A DNA stretch of 64,000 nucleotides, taken from Rhodococcus sp. OK302. GTDB lineage: Bacteria > Actinomycetota > Actinomycetes > Mycobacteriales > Mycobacteriaceae. The stretch spans positions 1,524,501-1,588,500 of the forward strand of contig NZ_NPJZ01000001.1 in NCBI RefSeq assembly GCF_002245895.1, in the 5' to 3' direction. A program made the translations under genes and the position numbers. Under the pieces are notes generated by a model. The model was given only the letters and a program-made list of their open reading frames with translations, ran no database searches and was not told the origin of the DNA. The stretch's first letter is position 1, and every line of letters begins with the position of its first letter. Shown piece after piece: positions 36,962 to 44,999 of this stretch.

Positions 36962-36974
36962 TTGCATCATGCAA
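36962..36974. promoter_or_regulatory. Candidate MarR operator palindrome 2
   Basis: TTGCAT-C-ATGCAA, a perfect 13-base palindrome 21 bases from the first. Either site could bind the MarR dimer. Confidence 0.45.
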
Positions 36975-37082
36975 GAGATGTGCAGCATACATATCGTTTG
37001 TAGTGTGCACATACCGGTGGGGTACCGTCGGGCCGGATCCCGTATGGACGGGGGCAAAGAGTGGATCGACAGAAGGACCGGC

Positions 37083-37538
37083 ATGGACAAGCCCACGCAT
37101 TTGATCGAATTCGAGACCATGCTCCTGGGGCGATATCTGACCATGCAGGTCCCTCGATCCAAGCGTGACGGCAGCAATCTCGACCGCAGTGCCTACACGT
37201 TGTTGAGTCGCATCAGTATTGACGGCCCGATGTCCATCGGTGAACTCGCTGACGCCTTCGGGTTGGATACGTCGACGCTGAGTCGTCAAACATCATCGAT
37301 GTTGAATTCCGGACTTGTAGAACGTATTTCGGACCCGGAGGGGGGAATGGCGCGCAAGTTTCGGATCACCGACGAGGGGGCGCGCAAGCTCGAAGCCGAG
37401 CGTGCCGACAATATCGTCGGCCTGGGTCAGGTAATGGAAGATTGGGATCCCGAGGACGTCGCCACCTTTGCGTCATGGCTGCAGCGTTTCAATACCGACA
37501 TCGAAAGGCTTGCCGGGCGGCCCTGGCCCCGTACGTAG
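37083..37538 (+). CDS. MarR family transcriptional regulator
   Basis: A 151-residue winged-helix regulator: recognition region MSIGELADAFGLDTSTLSRQ, wing with ERISDPEGGMARKF. ATG at 37083, five bases after AAGGA, gives the usual MarR length; ATG 37044 and 36951 are less likely. Divergent from the DHA2 exporter, its probable target; it could also read on into the monooxygenase gene 98 bases downstream. Confidence 0.92.
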   Translation: MDKPTHLIEFETMLLGRYLTMQVPRSKRDGSNLDRSAYTLLSRISIDGPMSIGELADAFGLDTSTLSRQTSSMLNSGLVERISDPEGGMARKFRITDEGARKLEAERADNIVGLGQVMEDWDPEDVATFASWLQRFNTDIERLAGRPWPRT

Positions 37539-37636
37539 TTGGAGTTCGGTCCTCCGGCATTGCAACGGATTGCAACGCTTGTGACCTGAGCCTGCGATGC
37601 GGTGTGCTGTGTATCACATTCCGAGAAGGAGAAGTG

Positions 37637-39463
37637 ATGACGCAAACCATCGATTCCACGGTTTCACCCACAGTGGCTGTGACACCTCAGGATCGCGTCG
37701 ACGCCTGGCTGGCAGATTTCGAAGCAGCACTGGCAGCTCGCGACATCGCACGCGTCGCAGAAAAATTCGCCTACGACAGTTTCTGGCGTGACCTGGTGAC
37801 GTTCACGTGGAACATCAAAACCGTCGAAGGACGTGAGCAGATTGTCGACATGCTCACCGAGCGTCTCGACGACACCGATCCGTCTGGATTTCGCACCACC
37901 GAGACGCCGGACGAAGCTGACGGAGTCATTTCTGCCTGGATCGAATTCGAGACTGCAACCGGCCGGGCCCACGGACACCTTCGATTGAAGGGTGATGAGG
38001 CCTGGACATTGCTGACGTCTCTCCAGGAACTCAAAGGCCACGAAGAAGGTAAAGGAACCCGTCGACCCCGCGGGGCGAAGCACGGTGCCGACCCCAACCG
38101 CGTGACCTGGGCAGAGCAGAAGGAAATCGAAGACCGCGAACTCGGTTACACCGCACAGCCTTACGTCGTGATCGTCGGCGGCGGACAGGGCGGTATCGCG
38201 CTCGGCGCCCGTATGCGTCAGCTCGGTGTCCCGGCCGTCGTGATCGACAGTCACGAACGCCCCGGCGATCAGTGGCGCGGACGCTACAAGTCCCTGTGCC
38301 TGCACGATCCGGTCTGGTACGACCACCTGCCCTACATGCCGTTTCCCGACAATTGGCCGGTATTCGCCCCCAAAGACAAGATCGGCGACTGGCTCGAGAT
38401 GTACACCAAGGTCATGGAGGTTCCGTACTGGAGTTCCACCACCTGCACCTCGGCGTCGTTCGACGAGAAGGCGCAGGAATGGACAGTCAACGTCAACCGA
38501 AACGGTGAAGTGTTGACGTTGCGGCCCAAACAGTTGGTGATGGCGACCGGGATGTCCGGCAAGGCGAACGTTCCGACGTTCCCGGGGCAGGACACATTCC
38601 TCGGCGATCAGCACCACTCGAGCAAGCATCCCGGCCCGGATCAGTACGTAGACAAGAAGGTTGTGGTCATCGGGGCGAACAACTCCGCACACGACATCTG
38701 CGGGGCGCTGTGGGAGAACGGCGTCGACGTCACGATGGTGCAGCGCAGTTCGACGCACATCGTGAAGTCGGATTCGTTGATGGACTTGGGCTTGGGTGAT
38801 CTGTACTCGGAGCGTGCACTGGCTGCCGGAATGACCACACACAAAGCTGATCTCACGTTCGGATCACTGCCGTACCGGATTATGCACGAATTTCAGATTC
38901 CCGTGTACGACGCAATCCGTGAGCGGGACAAGGACTTCTACGACAGGCTCGAGAAGGCCGGCTTCGAGCACGACTGGGGCGACGACGGTTCGGGCCTGTT
39001 CATGAAGTACCTACGACGCGGCTCGGGCTACTACATCGACGTCGGCGCAGCCGAGTTGGTTGCCAACGGAGATATCAAGCTGGCACACGGGAATGTTCGT
39101 GAATTGACCGCTGACAGTGTCATTCTCGAAGACGGTACGGAACTGCCGGCCGATGTCGTGGTGTACGCAACCGGTTACGGCTCGATGAACGGGTGGGTTG
39201 CCGATCTGATCGGTCAAGATGTTGCGGACAAGGTCGGCAAGGTGTGGGGCCTCGGCTCGGACACGACCAAGGACCCGGGCCCGTGGGAAGGCGAGCAGCG
39301 CAACATGTGGAAGCCGACGCAGCAGGAAGCTCTCTGGTTCCACGGAGGTAATCTGCATCAGTCGCGGCACTATTCGCTGTATCTCGCGCTTCAACTCAAA
39401 GCGCGTTACGAGGGCATCCCGACGCCGGTGTACGGCTTGCAGGAAGTGCATCATCTGAGCTGA
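37637..39463 (+). CDS. Flavin-dependent monooxygenase with NTF2-like N-terminus
   Basis: A 608-residue protein. Residues about 20-135 form an NTF2/SnoaL-like domain (VDAWLADFEAALAARDIARV, DSFWRDLVTFTWNIKT). The rest is an FAD/NAD(P) monooxygenase: FAD loop VIVGGGQGGIALG from about 179, NADPH loop VVVIGANNSAHDI from about 342, with FPGQDTFLGDQHHSSKH resembling the FMO/Baeyer-Villiger fingerprint. The C-terminal ATGYGSMNGWV is conserved in the group. ATG follows AGAAGGAGAAG. Substrate unknown; ketones, amines or sulfides are possible. Confidence 0.9.
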   Translation: MTQTIDSTVSPTVAVTPQDRVDAWLADFEAALAARDIARVAEKFAYDSFWRDLVTFTWNIKTVEGREQIVDMLTERLDDTDPSGFRTTETPDEADGVISAWIEFETATGRAHGHLRLKGDEAWTLLTSLQELKGHEEGKGTRRPRGAKHGADPNRVTWAEQKEIEDRELGYTAQPYVVIVGGGQGGIALGARMRQLGVPAVVIDSHERPGDQWRGRYKSLCLHDPVWYDHLPYMPFPDNWPVFAPKDKIGDWLEMYTKVMEVPYWSSTTCTSASFDEKAQEWTVNVNRNGEVLTLRPKQLVMATGMSGKANVPTFPGQDTFLGDQHHSSKHPGPDQYVDKKVVVIGANNSAHDICGALWENGVDVTMVQRSSTHIVKSDSLMDLGLGDLYSERALAAGMTTHKADLTFGSLPYRIMHEFQIPVYDAIRERDKDFYDRLEKAGFEHDWGDDGSGLFMKYLRRGSGYYIDVGAAELVANGDIKLAHGNVRELTADSVILEDGTELPADVVVYATGYGSMNGWVADLIGQDVADKVGKVWGLGSDTTKDPGPWEGEQRNMWKPTQQEALWFHGGNLHQSRHYSLYLALQLKARYEGIPTPVYGLQEVHHLS

Positions 39464-39473
39464 CGCCTGCTTG

Positions 39474-39521
39474 TGCTGTGCGCCTTTATTAACCGCGGGC
39501 GGTTAATAAAGGCGCACAGCA
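39474..39521. terminator. 48-bp perfect palindrome, probable bidirectional terminator
   Basis: Arms of 23 bases, TGCTGTGCGCCTTTATTAACC plus GC, repeated exactly in inverse after a GG spacer. It lies between the convergent monooxygenase and cbtA genes. Stem sequence TTTATTAA could supply a U-rich end in either direction. It is unusually long and perfect for a terminator. Confidence 0.7.
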
Positions 39522-39524
39522 GTT

Positions 39525-40277
39525 TCAGCGAACAGCGAACTTTTTCGCGATTTCGACTTCCTTCGAGGCGCGCTCGGTGAGGAAGGCGAAAGCCAATCCG
39601 AGAACGAGCCACAACGTCGCCTGCGTAGCGAGCGACGACAATCGGAACTCCCACAGCAGAGTTGCCGGAAAATCGTCGCCGACCTCGTTGATCGTGGGCA
39701 GTGATACGTAACCGATCGCGACGATCACCAAGAACGCAGCAACTGGAGCGGCGATCCGGACACTGAGGAACTCATGAGCTGAAACAGCTTTCGCGGCGGC
39801 TGCCGCAGCGGTGACGGCCAACAAGCCCAGAATGACGGTGGCAAGCCACAGCAGCGTCCGCTGGTTGATGGTGTCGGGATCGCCGACAGCGGGAGGATTG
39901 GCCGGGTACTTGAAGAAGGGCACGGCTTCGATAGCGAGCCACCCGCCTGTAGCGATGGTTATTGCCAACAACGGCCCGGCCATCGAGGTGATCCGTCGGG
40001 TGTAGTTGGCAACTACGGCGAAGATCGCGCCCAATGCCAATCCGGCCAATGATGTGGCGAGAAACAGTCCGGCGCGTTGACCGTCACGAGTAACGAGGGG
40101 TGCTTCTTCGCTGCCATGGGTATGTCCGCCGGCACTGCTGGCTTCCTCGATCGCGATGGCGGCATTGACGTGCGGTTCACCCAGCACGTATGCAACCCCG
40201 CCGGCAAGGATGCCCGCGATCAAACCGGCCAACAAGCCACGAATCAGAAGCTTCGTGAAATTGTCGGCTAGTGGCAC
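39525..40277 (-). CDS. cbtA: CbtA family cobalt transporter subunit
   Basis: A 250-residue membrane protein with about six segments (LLIRGLLAGLIAGILAGGVAYVLG; AGLFLATSLAGLALGAIFAVVA; ending ATQATLWLVLGLAFAFL). The His-containing loop GGHTHGSEE, typical of CbtA, may bind metal. Start GTG at 40277 overlaps the cbtB end by about ten bases. Downstream of a cobalamin riboswitch, which fits uptake of cobalt for vitamin B12. Confidence 0.92.
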   Translation of the reverse strand: MPLADNFTKLLIRGLLAGLIAGILAGGVAYVLGEPHVNAAIAIEEASSAGGHTHGSEEAPLVTRDGQRAGLFLATSLAGLALGAIFAVVANYTRRITSMAGPLLAITIATGGWLAIEAVPFFKYPANPPAVGDPDTINQRTLLWLATVILGLLAVTAAAAAAKAVSAHEFLSVRIAAPVAAFLVIVAIGYVSLPTINEVGDDFPATLLWEFRLSSLATQATLWLVLGLAFAFLTERASKEVEIAKKFAVR

Positions 40278-40462
40278 GGCACGCCCATCAAGTGGCGTCC
40301 GTCGTGCATCAGTTCATGCATGTACATGCCGGTGCGCGAGATTGCGCCCTGGTCGAATCCGACCACGTAGAGAGTCAGCATCGCGAGCACAACTATTGCT
40401 GCGGCGATGAAAGCGAGACGAGTCGAATCGATCGACGTGTCGGGAGAATAAGCGAGTGCCAT
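40268..40462 (-). CDS. cbtB: CbtB family cobalt transporter subunit
   Basis: A 64-residue protein with one membrane segment (LAFIAAAIVVLAMLTLYVVGF) and the diagnostic His-rich C-terminus MHELMHDGRHLMGVPCH. ATG at 40462 is five bases after a perfect AGGAGG; the longer frame to 40498 is not needed. It partners CbtA, and its stop overlaps the cbtA start. Confidence 0.93.
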   Translation of the reverse strand: MALAYSPDTSIDSTRLAFIAAAIVVLAMLTLYVVGFDQGAISRTGMYMHELMHDGRHLMGVPCH

Positions 40463-40484
40463 CGAAGCCTCCTGGGATTTCGCG

Positions 40485-40612
40485 TCCCCTAGGTCCATGC
40501 GATGGCCGAAGTGTCTGGCTGTCGAGGTTGTTCACCTCGAATTACAGTGGCGCGACCGCTCCGGGCTTTCACCGGATTCCTGTCGGACCATCGCGTTTAC
40601 AAGCGAACCATA
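40485..40612 (-). ncRNA. Cobalamin riboswitch
   Basis: On the minus strand the region reads GATGGTCC, then CAGGAATCCGGTGAAAGCCC, GGAGCGGTCGCGCCACTGTA (the B12-box-like core with GCCACTG), and closes with CATGGACC. A hairpin CGAGGTGAACAACCTCG and a later AGACACTTCGGCC follow as in known AdoCbl aptamers. It ends just before the cbtB ribosome site, so cobalamin binding probably blocks translation of cbtBA. Confidence 0.88.
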
Positions 40613-40628
40613 GCAGCGAATGGCGTCT

Positions 40629-40675
40629 GATCGTGAAGGATTTTGTTCGCCAGGCGAGCGAAATCCTTCACGATC
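40629..40675. terminator. 47-bp near-perfect palindrome after mhuD
   Basis: GATCGTGAAGGATTTTGTTCGCC and its inverse, 23-base arms with two mismatches that become G-U pairs in RNA, one base between. Starts six bases after the mhuD stop (minus strand) and lies upstream of the riboswitch, so it should separate the two transcripts. Confidence 0.7.
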
Positions 40676-40680
40676 GTCAC

Positions 40681-40989
40681 TCAACTCTTGGCTGGGACGT
40701 CCAGAACTACCTCGAATTCGAGCAGCGACGCACCCGAAGCGACGGGCTTCGCGCGCTCACCGGAGTGCGCTGCGCGGGCCGGACCGTCGCGCCAGTCGGC
40801 GAACGCCTGCTCGGTCTCCCACTGCGTCACCACGAAGTAGCGGCTCTCGCCCGCGGTGGGGCGGAGGAGTTGGAACCCGAGGAAACCGGGAGAGTTCTCC
40901 ACTGCGGATGCGCGTGCTGCGAAGCGCTTCTCCAGTTCGGGGCCGGCGCCCTCGGGAATTTCGATTGCATTGATCTTCACGACTGCCAT
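40681..40989 (-). CDS. mhuD: MhuD-type haem-degrading monooxygenase
   Basis: A 102-residue ABM-fold dimer-forming protein, very like mycobacterial MhuD (Rv3592), which degrades haem to mycobilin and releases iron. The key residues keep the same numbering: N7 (KINAIE), W66 (ADWRDG) and the haem ligand H75 (ARAAHSGE). ATG at 40989 (MAVVKINAIE) is chosen; the frame upstream crosses the divergent promoter. It diverges from an alpha/beta hydrolase, as in mycobacteria. Confidence 0.92.
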   Translation of the reverse strand: MAVVKINAIEIPEGAGPELEKRFAARASAVENSPGFLGFQLLRPTAGESRYFVVTQWETEQAFADWRDGPARAAHSGERAKPVASGASLLEFEVVLDVPAKS

Positions 40990-41024
40990 GTATCCGACAT
41001 TACCGCGCGCGCTCACCGCGTACG

Positions 41025-41777
41025 GTGACACTCGTGTTGCATGACGAAGGTGGGACGGGTCAGCCGATTCTTTTGTTGCACGGCCTCATGGGTAGTGCAC
41101 GAACCTGGCGCCGGCACGTGCCGTGGATTCGCGAGTTCGGACACGTCTACACGTTTGACGCGGCCGGGCACGGTCGACCTGCACCGAAGGAGCTGACGAC
41201 GGAGGCGTTCGTCGAGGACGTCGCGGCGGCAGTAGCGGGAATCGACGAGCCGATGATCGTGATCGGGCACTCGATGGGCGCTCTCCACGCCTGGTGTTTT
41301 GCAGCGGCACATCCGGAAAAGGTACGGGCGTTGGTCCTCGAAGACATGGCACCCGACTTCCGCGGACGCACCGCGGAGAACTGGGCGCAGATGGTATCGG
41401 CGTGGCCTCAGCCTTTTGCTACCGAGGATGCGGCAAAGGAGTTTTTCGGTCCGGTTGCCGGACAATACTTTCTGGATTCATTCACCCGTCGCGACGACGG
41501 TTGGTACCTCCACGGTGACGTCTCCACATTCCGGGATATCTCCGAGGAATGGGGAACGCGCCATTTCTGGGACCAGTGGGCTGCGGTGACTGCGCCGACC
41601 TTGCTTATCGAGGGCGAGTACACAATTACACCGGACGGTCAGATGCGTGAGATGGCGCAGCGTCCGGGAACGCAGTACGTACGCATTGCTGACGCCGGAC
41701 ACTTGGTCCACGACGATCAACCGCAGAGTTATCGGGACGTCGTGACGGAATTCTTGATAGCTCAGAGAGCGAGCTGA
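41025..41777 (+). CDS. Alpha/beta hydrolase
   Basis: A 250-residue cytosolic hydrolase. LLLHGLMGSARTW is the oxyanion strand, GHSMGA the nucleophile elbow, and the His is in DAGHLVHDDQP; an acidic residue is near LIEGEYT. GTG start at 41025 gives MTLVLHDEGG. It is the neighbour of mhuD in mycobacteria as well (Rv3591c position). The substrate is unknown. Its last 16 bases overlap the convergent HIT gene. Confidence 0.9.
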   Translation: MTLVLHDEGGTGQPILLLHGLMGSARTWRRHVPWIREFGHVYTFDAAGHGRPAPKELTTEAFVEDVAAAVAGIDEPMIVIGHSMGALHAWCFAAAHPEKVRALVLEDMAPDFRGRTAENWAQMVSAWPQPFATEDAAKEFFGPVAGQYFLDSFTRRDDGWYLHGDVSTFRDISEEWGTRHFWDQWAAVTAPTLLIEGEYTITPDGQMREMAQRPGTQYVRIADAGHLVHDDQPQSYRDVVTEFLIAQRAS

Positions 41778-42187
41778 CTGCGGATCGACTCTCCTGCCTG
41801 CTCGAGTTCGACAGCTCGCCGGGCCAGCAGGCCCGCGGCGAACTTCGCTTTGTCTCCGAGGTGCCGCGGGACGACGTGTAGGTGGGAATGGAAGACCGTC
41901 TGCCCAGCCGCGCGTCCGTCGTTGACCAGAAAATTGACTCCGTCCGCCGCGATATCGCATCGACGCAGTGCTCCGGCTACCAGCGTCCCGACGCGGAACA
42001 TCTCAGCGCCCTCGTGGTTTTCGAGTTCGTCCAGGTTTGTCGCATGGCGCTTGGGGACTACGAGCGTGTGCCCGCGACTGACCGGTCGTGCATCGAGGAA
42101 GGCCAGCACGGTCTCGGTTTCGAGGATCCGGATCGCCGGTTGGGCGGCTCCGACGATGTTGCAGAAGATGCAGGTATCGGTGTTCAT
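41762..42187 (-). CDS. HIT family nucleotide hydrolase/transferase
   Basis: A 141-residue histidine-triad protein. The triad is HSHLHVVPR, with the N-terminal CIFCNIV (possible zinc pair) and GHTLVVPKRH. ATG at 42187 is the family start. HIT proteins of this HINT/Fhit-like group hydrolyse nucleoside phosphoramidates or dinucleotides. Followed on the opposite strand by the hydrolase tail; the LuxR gene ends 28 bases upstream. Confidence 0.93.
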   Translation of the reverse strand: MNTDTCIFCNIVGAAQPAIRILETETVLAFLDARPVSRGHTLVVPKRHATNLDELENHEGAEMFRVGTLVAGALRRCDIAADGVNFLVNDGRAAGQTVFHSHLHVVPRHLGDKAKFAAGLLARRAVELEQAGESIRSQLAL

Positions 42188-42215
42188 GCCTACAGAATGT
42201 ATCCGGTCGACCGAT

Positions 42216-44816
42216 TCAGAGCAGTCGAAGTTCCCGTGCCCGGGTGAGGGCTTCCTTTCGATTGTGCGCACCGAGTTTGCGATACATCGTGCGCAGCTGG
42301 GTCTTGATCGTATTAACGGATACGAAGAGTTTGTCGGCCATTGCCGCCGAACTCAGTCCGTCGTCGATCAGTGAGAGGACGGTGCGTTCACGTTCGGTCA
42401 ATGTGACGATCTGCAACGATTGTGGAAAAGCTTCGGCTGGAATCACTTTCAAGAACTGTGCGAGTGCGCTGGAATTGGTTTCCGCCAGGGATTCGAGCTG
42501 ATCGATGTCGGGCCGGGCAATGGTCGAGAACGACCGCAGATTGCCGGTCTGATCTGCGATGCTGCACGCTTTGGACCAGGCCTCTGCGGCTCGCCGGTGT
42601 TCACCCAACTGGCAATGTGCGACGGCCTGAACGAGGAGTGTTTCCATCTGTGCGCGCGGGTATGATTCACCGGCCCAATCGAATTGGTGGCACAGTGCCA
42701 CTGCGGCTTCGTTCTGTCCCGTCTTCTGGCGGAGTCGGGCAACAGACGTCAGGGTCCACGGATTGTCTGCCGGGTCGTCGATCTCGGCGGCCAGCGCCGA
42801 CGCTTTGTTTCCGTCCCCGAGAGCAAGAGTGAGATCGATTTCGGTCGAACGCATCAGTGGGCCGGCAAACGAACCTGGTTTCAGGTGCTTCTGATGTGCG
42901 TCAACCGCGCTGTGTAACAAGGACAGTGCGGAGAATGTGTCCCGACGAGCCAGCGCGTATTGGCAATGGGCGTAGATGACAAATGCCCACAGTTCTTCCC
43001 TCTCGGCCGCGTGACCCAGCGCAGTGAGGGCTTCGTCTGCCGCAGCAAAGTCGAGAGTGTCGAGCGATGCAAGCGTGCGGGCGACCAATCCGGATACCTT
43101 GACCATCGATCGGAGCCTGTCGTGAGCATCCGGATGCCGGTACTCGAGTTGGGTCCATCGCTGCGATTGCAGGGGTTCGCCGACTATCGCCCAGTTCATT
43201 GCAGCACTTCCGGCAGCGTTGATGGCGATATAGTCGGCTCCCTGCGATTGGCCTCCCCGGTAGGCCGTTCGCATCTCGATAGTCGACTCTGCGAACCTTC
43301 CGTTCAACTGAAATGTGATTCCCCATTGCAGGTGCATGATCGGGAGTTGCGCGGTCACGTCGTCAGGATTGTTCTCGAGAGCGCTTCGGCTCAATTGCGA
43401 TAGGCGACGGGTTGTTTCGGCTGCCTGCTCGTATTCGCCGGCTATGCGCAACATGATCGATTGCACGCAGCCGACGCTGAGTGCGTCTTTTGCGCTATCT
43501 CCGGCGCCGAGTGCCCGAAGTTCTTCCGGAGAGGTAGGGAGCGTATCGACGAGGCTGACATTTTTGGTCATGTGCATGGTGTAGAGGTTGCGTCCCGCTT
43601 TGACGGCAACGTTCTTTCCGACGGCTTTTTCCGGAAGCCTTTGCAGTGCAGAGCGAATGGTTTCCAAGTTGTCGGAGATCATCGTGACCCAATGATGTTC
43701 GATAATGTGGACGACGAGTTGCCAATCATGTGCTTCGACGGCGTACTTCAGTGCCGACGCGTGGCGTCCGGAATCGAGTCGGTAGTGCGCGAGCAGCGAC
43801 ATCTGTTGTGCTGGATCAATTCCGGACTGCGCTTGCAGTGCGAGGATCGAACGTCGAACTGCTGGAGCAAGTTCCCACGTTTCCTCGGTCTCGGTTTCAA
43901 TTCGGGAGAAAGTGCCGACGGTCTCCAGGAGGAGGAGGCGCCCGCGAATGTGCTCGCGAGATTCGCCTGACTCGAACAGATGGCGTGCGGTATCCACGTC
44001 AAGGGTTCGTGCCGTCGCGCACGTCACGATGAACTCGCGATGGTCGGCGATTTCGGAATCGGCGAGGATTTTCTCGTGTATGTATTTGTTGATGGCGCGT
44101 TGCAGGTTCAGTTCGAGAAGATCCCCTCGACGGTCTTGTTGCGGAAGGGCTTTGACGACTGAAACGACTGATCGCACCAGGGCGGGCAGTCCGCCCGTCG
44201 TCGCGGTGATCTGCTCGGCTTCGCCGGGAAGCAGAGTTGTGTCGGAGAGGCCGAAGAGCATTCGGGTGTCTTCGATGCTGAACAGCAGGTCGTCAGCACC
44301 GATCAGTGTGTGATCGATGTCGAGGAGATAGGGCTCGGGGAAAAGTGTCAGGCCCGACAGTGTTACGACGAGATCCAGGTGGTGGCATCGAGATACAAGT
44401 TCGATCAGTTGGCTTTCCAACTCGGCGTTCGGAATCCGATCCGGACGGATCAACACGAGTTGTACGGATCTGTCTGACTCGGCCAGCGCTGCGAGGAGAT
44501 CTGTATACGAATCGGCGGGTGTGGCCGAAATTGCGATACCCGACTGACTGCATTGGCGGAGGACCATCGACCAGTAATCCGCGGTGCTAGAACTGGGATG
44601 GGGGGCGGCAACCCAGACGGGTAGGCGTCCGGACGTGCTACGCGTGTGGAGCCAGGATGCCAGGAGCGCAGATTTGCCGTATCCAGCCGGTGCGCGCACG
44701 ATCGTCAGTGCGGTTCGACGATCCAATGTCGCAAAGAGGCTTTGGCGGGGGAGCAACTCGGAGAGGGATCGACGTTCGGGCATGTTCGCCGTCAACTCCC
44801 CGTCCCGCCCCAACAT
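42216..44816 (-). CDS. Large MalT-like LuxR family regulator
   Basis: An 866-residue LAL-type regulator. The N-terminal ATPase has Walker A APAGYGKSALLASW (near residue 42). A long helical TPR-like region occupies the middle, and the C-terminal LuxR helix-turn-helix is LTERERTVLSLIDDGLSSAA with ADKLFVSVNTIKTQLR. ATG at 44816 is used; ATG 44783 (MPERRSLSELL) is an alternative. No obvious target operon is adjacent. Such regulators respond to a small ligand or protein and to ATP. Confidence 0.9.
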   Translation of the reverse strand: MLGRDGELTANMPERRSLSELLPRQSLFATLDRRTALTIVRAPAGYGKSALLASWLHTRSTSGRLPVWVAAPHPSSSTADYWSMVLRQCSQSGIAISATPADSYTDLLAALAESDRSVQLVLIRPDRIPNAELESQLIELVSRCHHLDLVVTLSGLTLFPEPYLLDIDHTLIGADDLLFSIEDTRMLFGLSDTTLLPGEAEQITATTGGLPALVRSVVSVVKALPQQDRRGDLLELNLQRAINKYIHEKILADSEIADHREFIVTCATARTLDVDTARHLFESGESREHIRGRLLLLETVGTFSRIETETEETWELAPAVRRSILALQAQSGIDPAQQMSLLAHYRLDSGRHASALKYAVEAHDWQLVVHIIEHHWVTMISDNLETIRSALQRLPEKAVGKNVAVKAGRNLYTMHMTKNVSLVDTLPTSPEELRALGAGDSAKDALSVGCVQSIMLRIAGEYEQAAETTRRLSQLSRSALENNPDDVTAQLPIMHLQWGITFQLNGRFAESTIEMRTAYRGGQSQGADYIAINAAGSAAMNWAIVGEPLQSQRWTQLEYRHPDAHDRLRSMVKVSGLVARTLASLDTLDFAAADEALTALGHAAEREELWAFVIYAHCQYALARRDTFSALSLLHSAVDAHQKHLKPGSFAGPLMRSTEIDLTLALGDGNKASALAAEIDDPADNPWTLTSVARLRQKTGQNEAAVALCHQFDWAGESYPRAQMETLLVQAVAHCQLGEHRRAAEAWSKACSIADQTGNLRSFSTIARPDIDQLESLAETNSSALAQFLKVIPAEAFPQSLQIVTLTERERTVLSLIDDGLSSAAMADKLFVSVNTIKTQLRTMYRKLGAHNRKEALTRARELRLL

Positions 44817-44999
44817 CCGTGTATTCCCTTTGTTTTCTTGTATTCGGAAGGCCCTACCTAATCCGACTAGTCATATCGGGAAATATCGGAACAATCCGGT
44901 TGCTTGGGGAATCGTAGTCGGTACGCATCAAATATGTCCGATTTAGGGCATTTTTACTGGGAAATATCCGCCACAATAGATTGGCCGACCGATGCAGTC

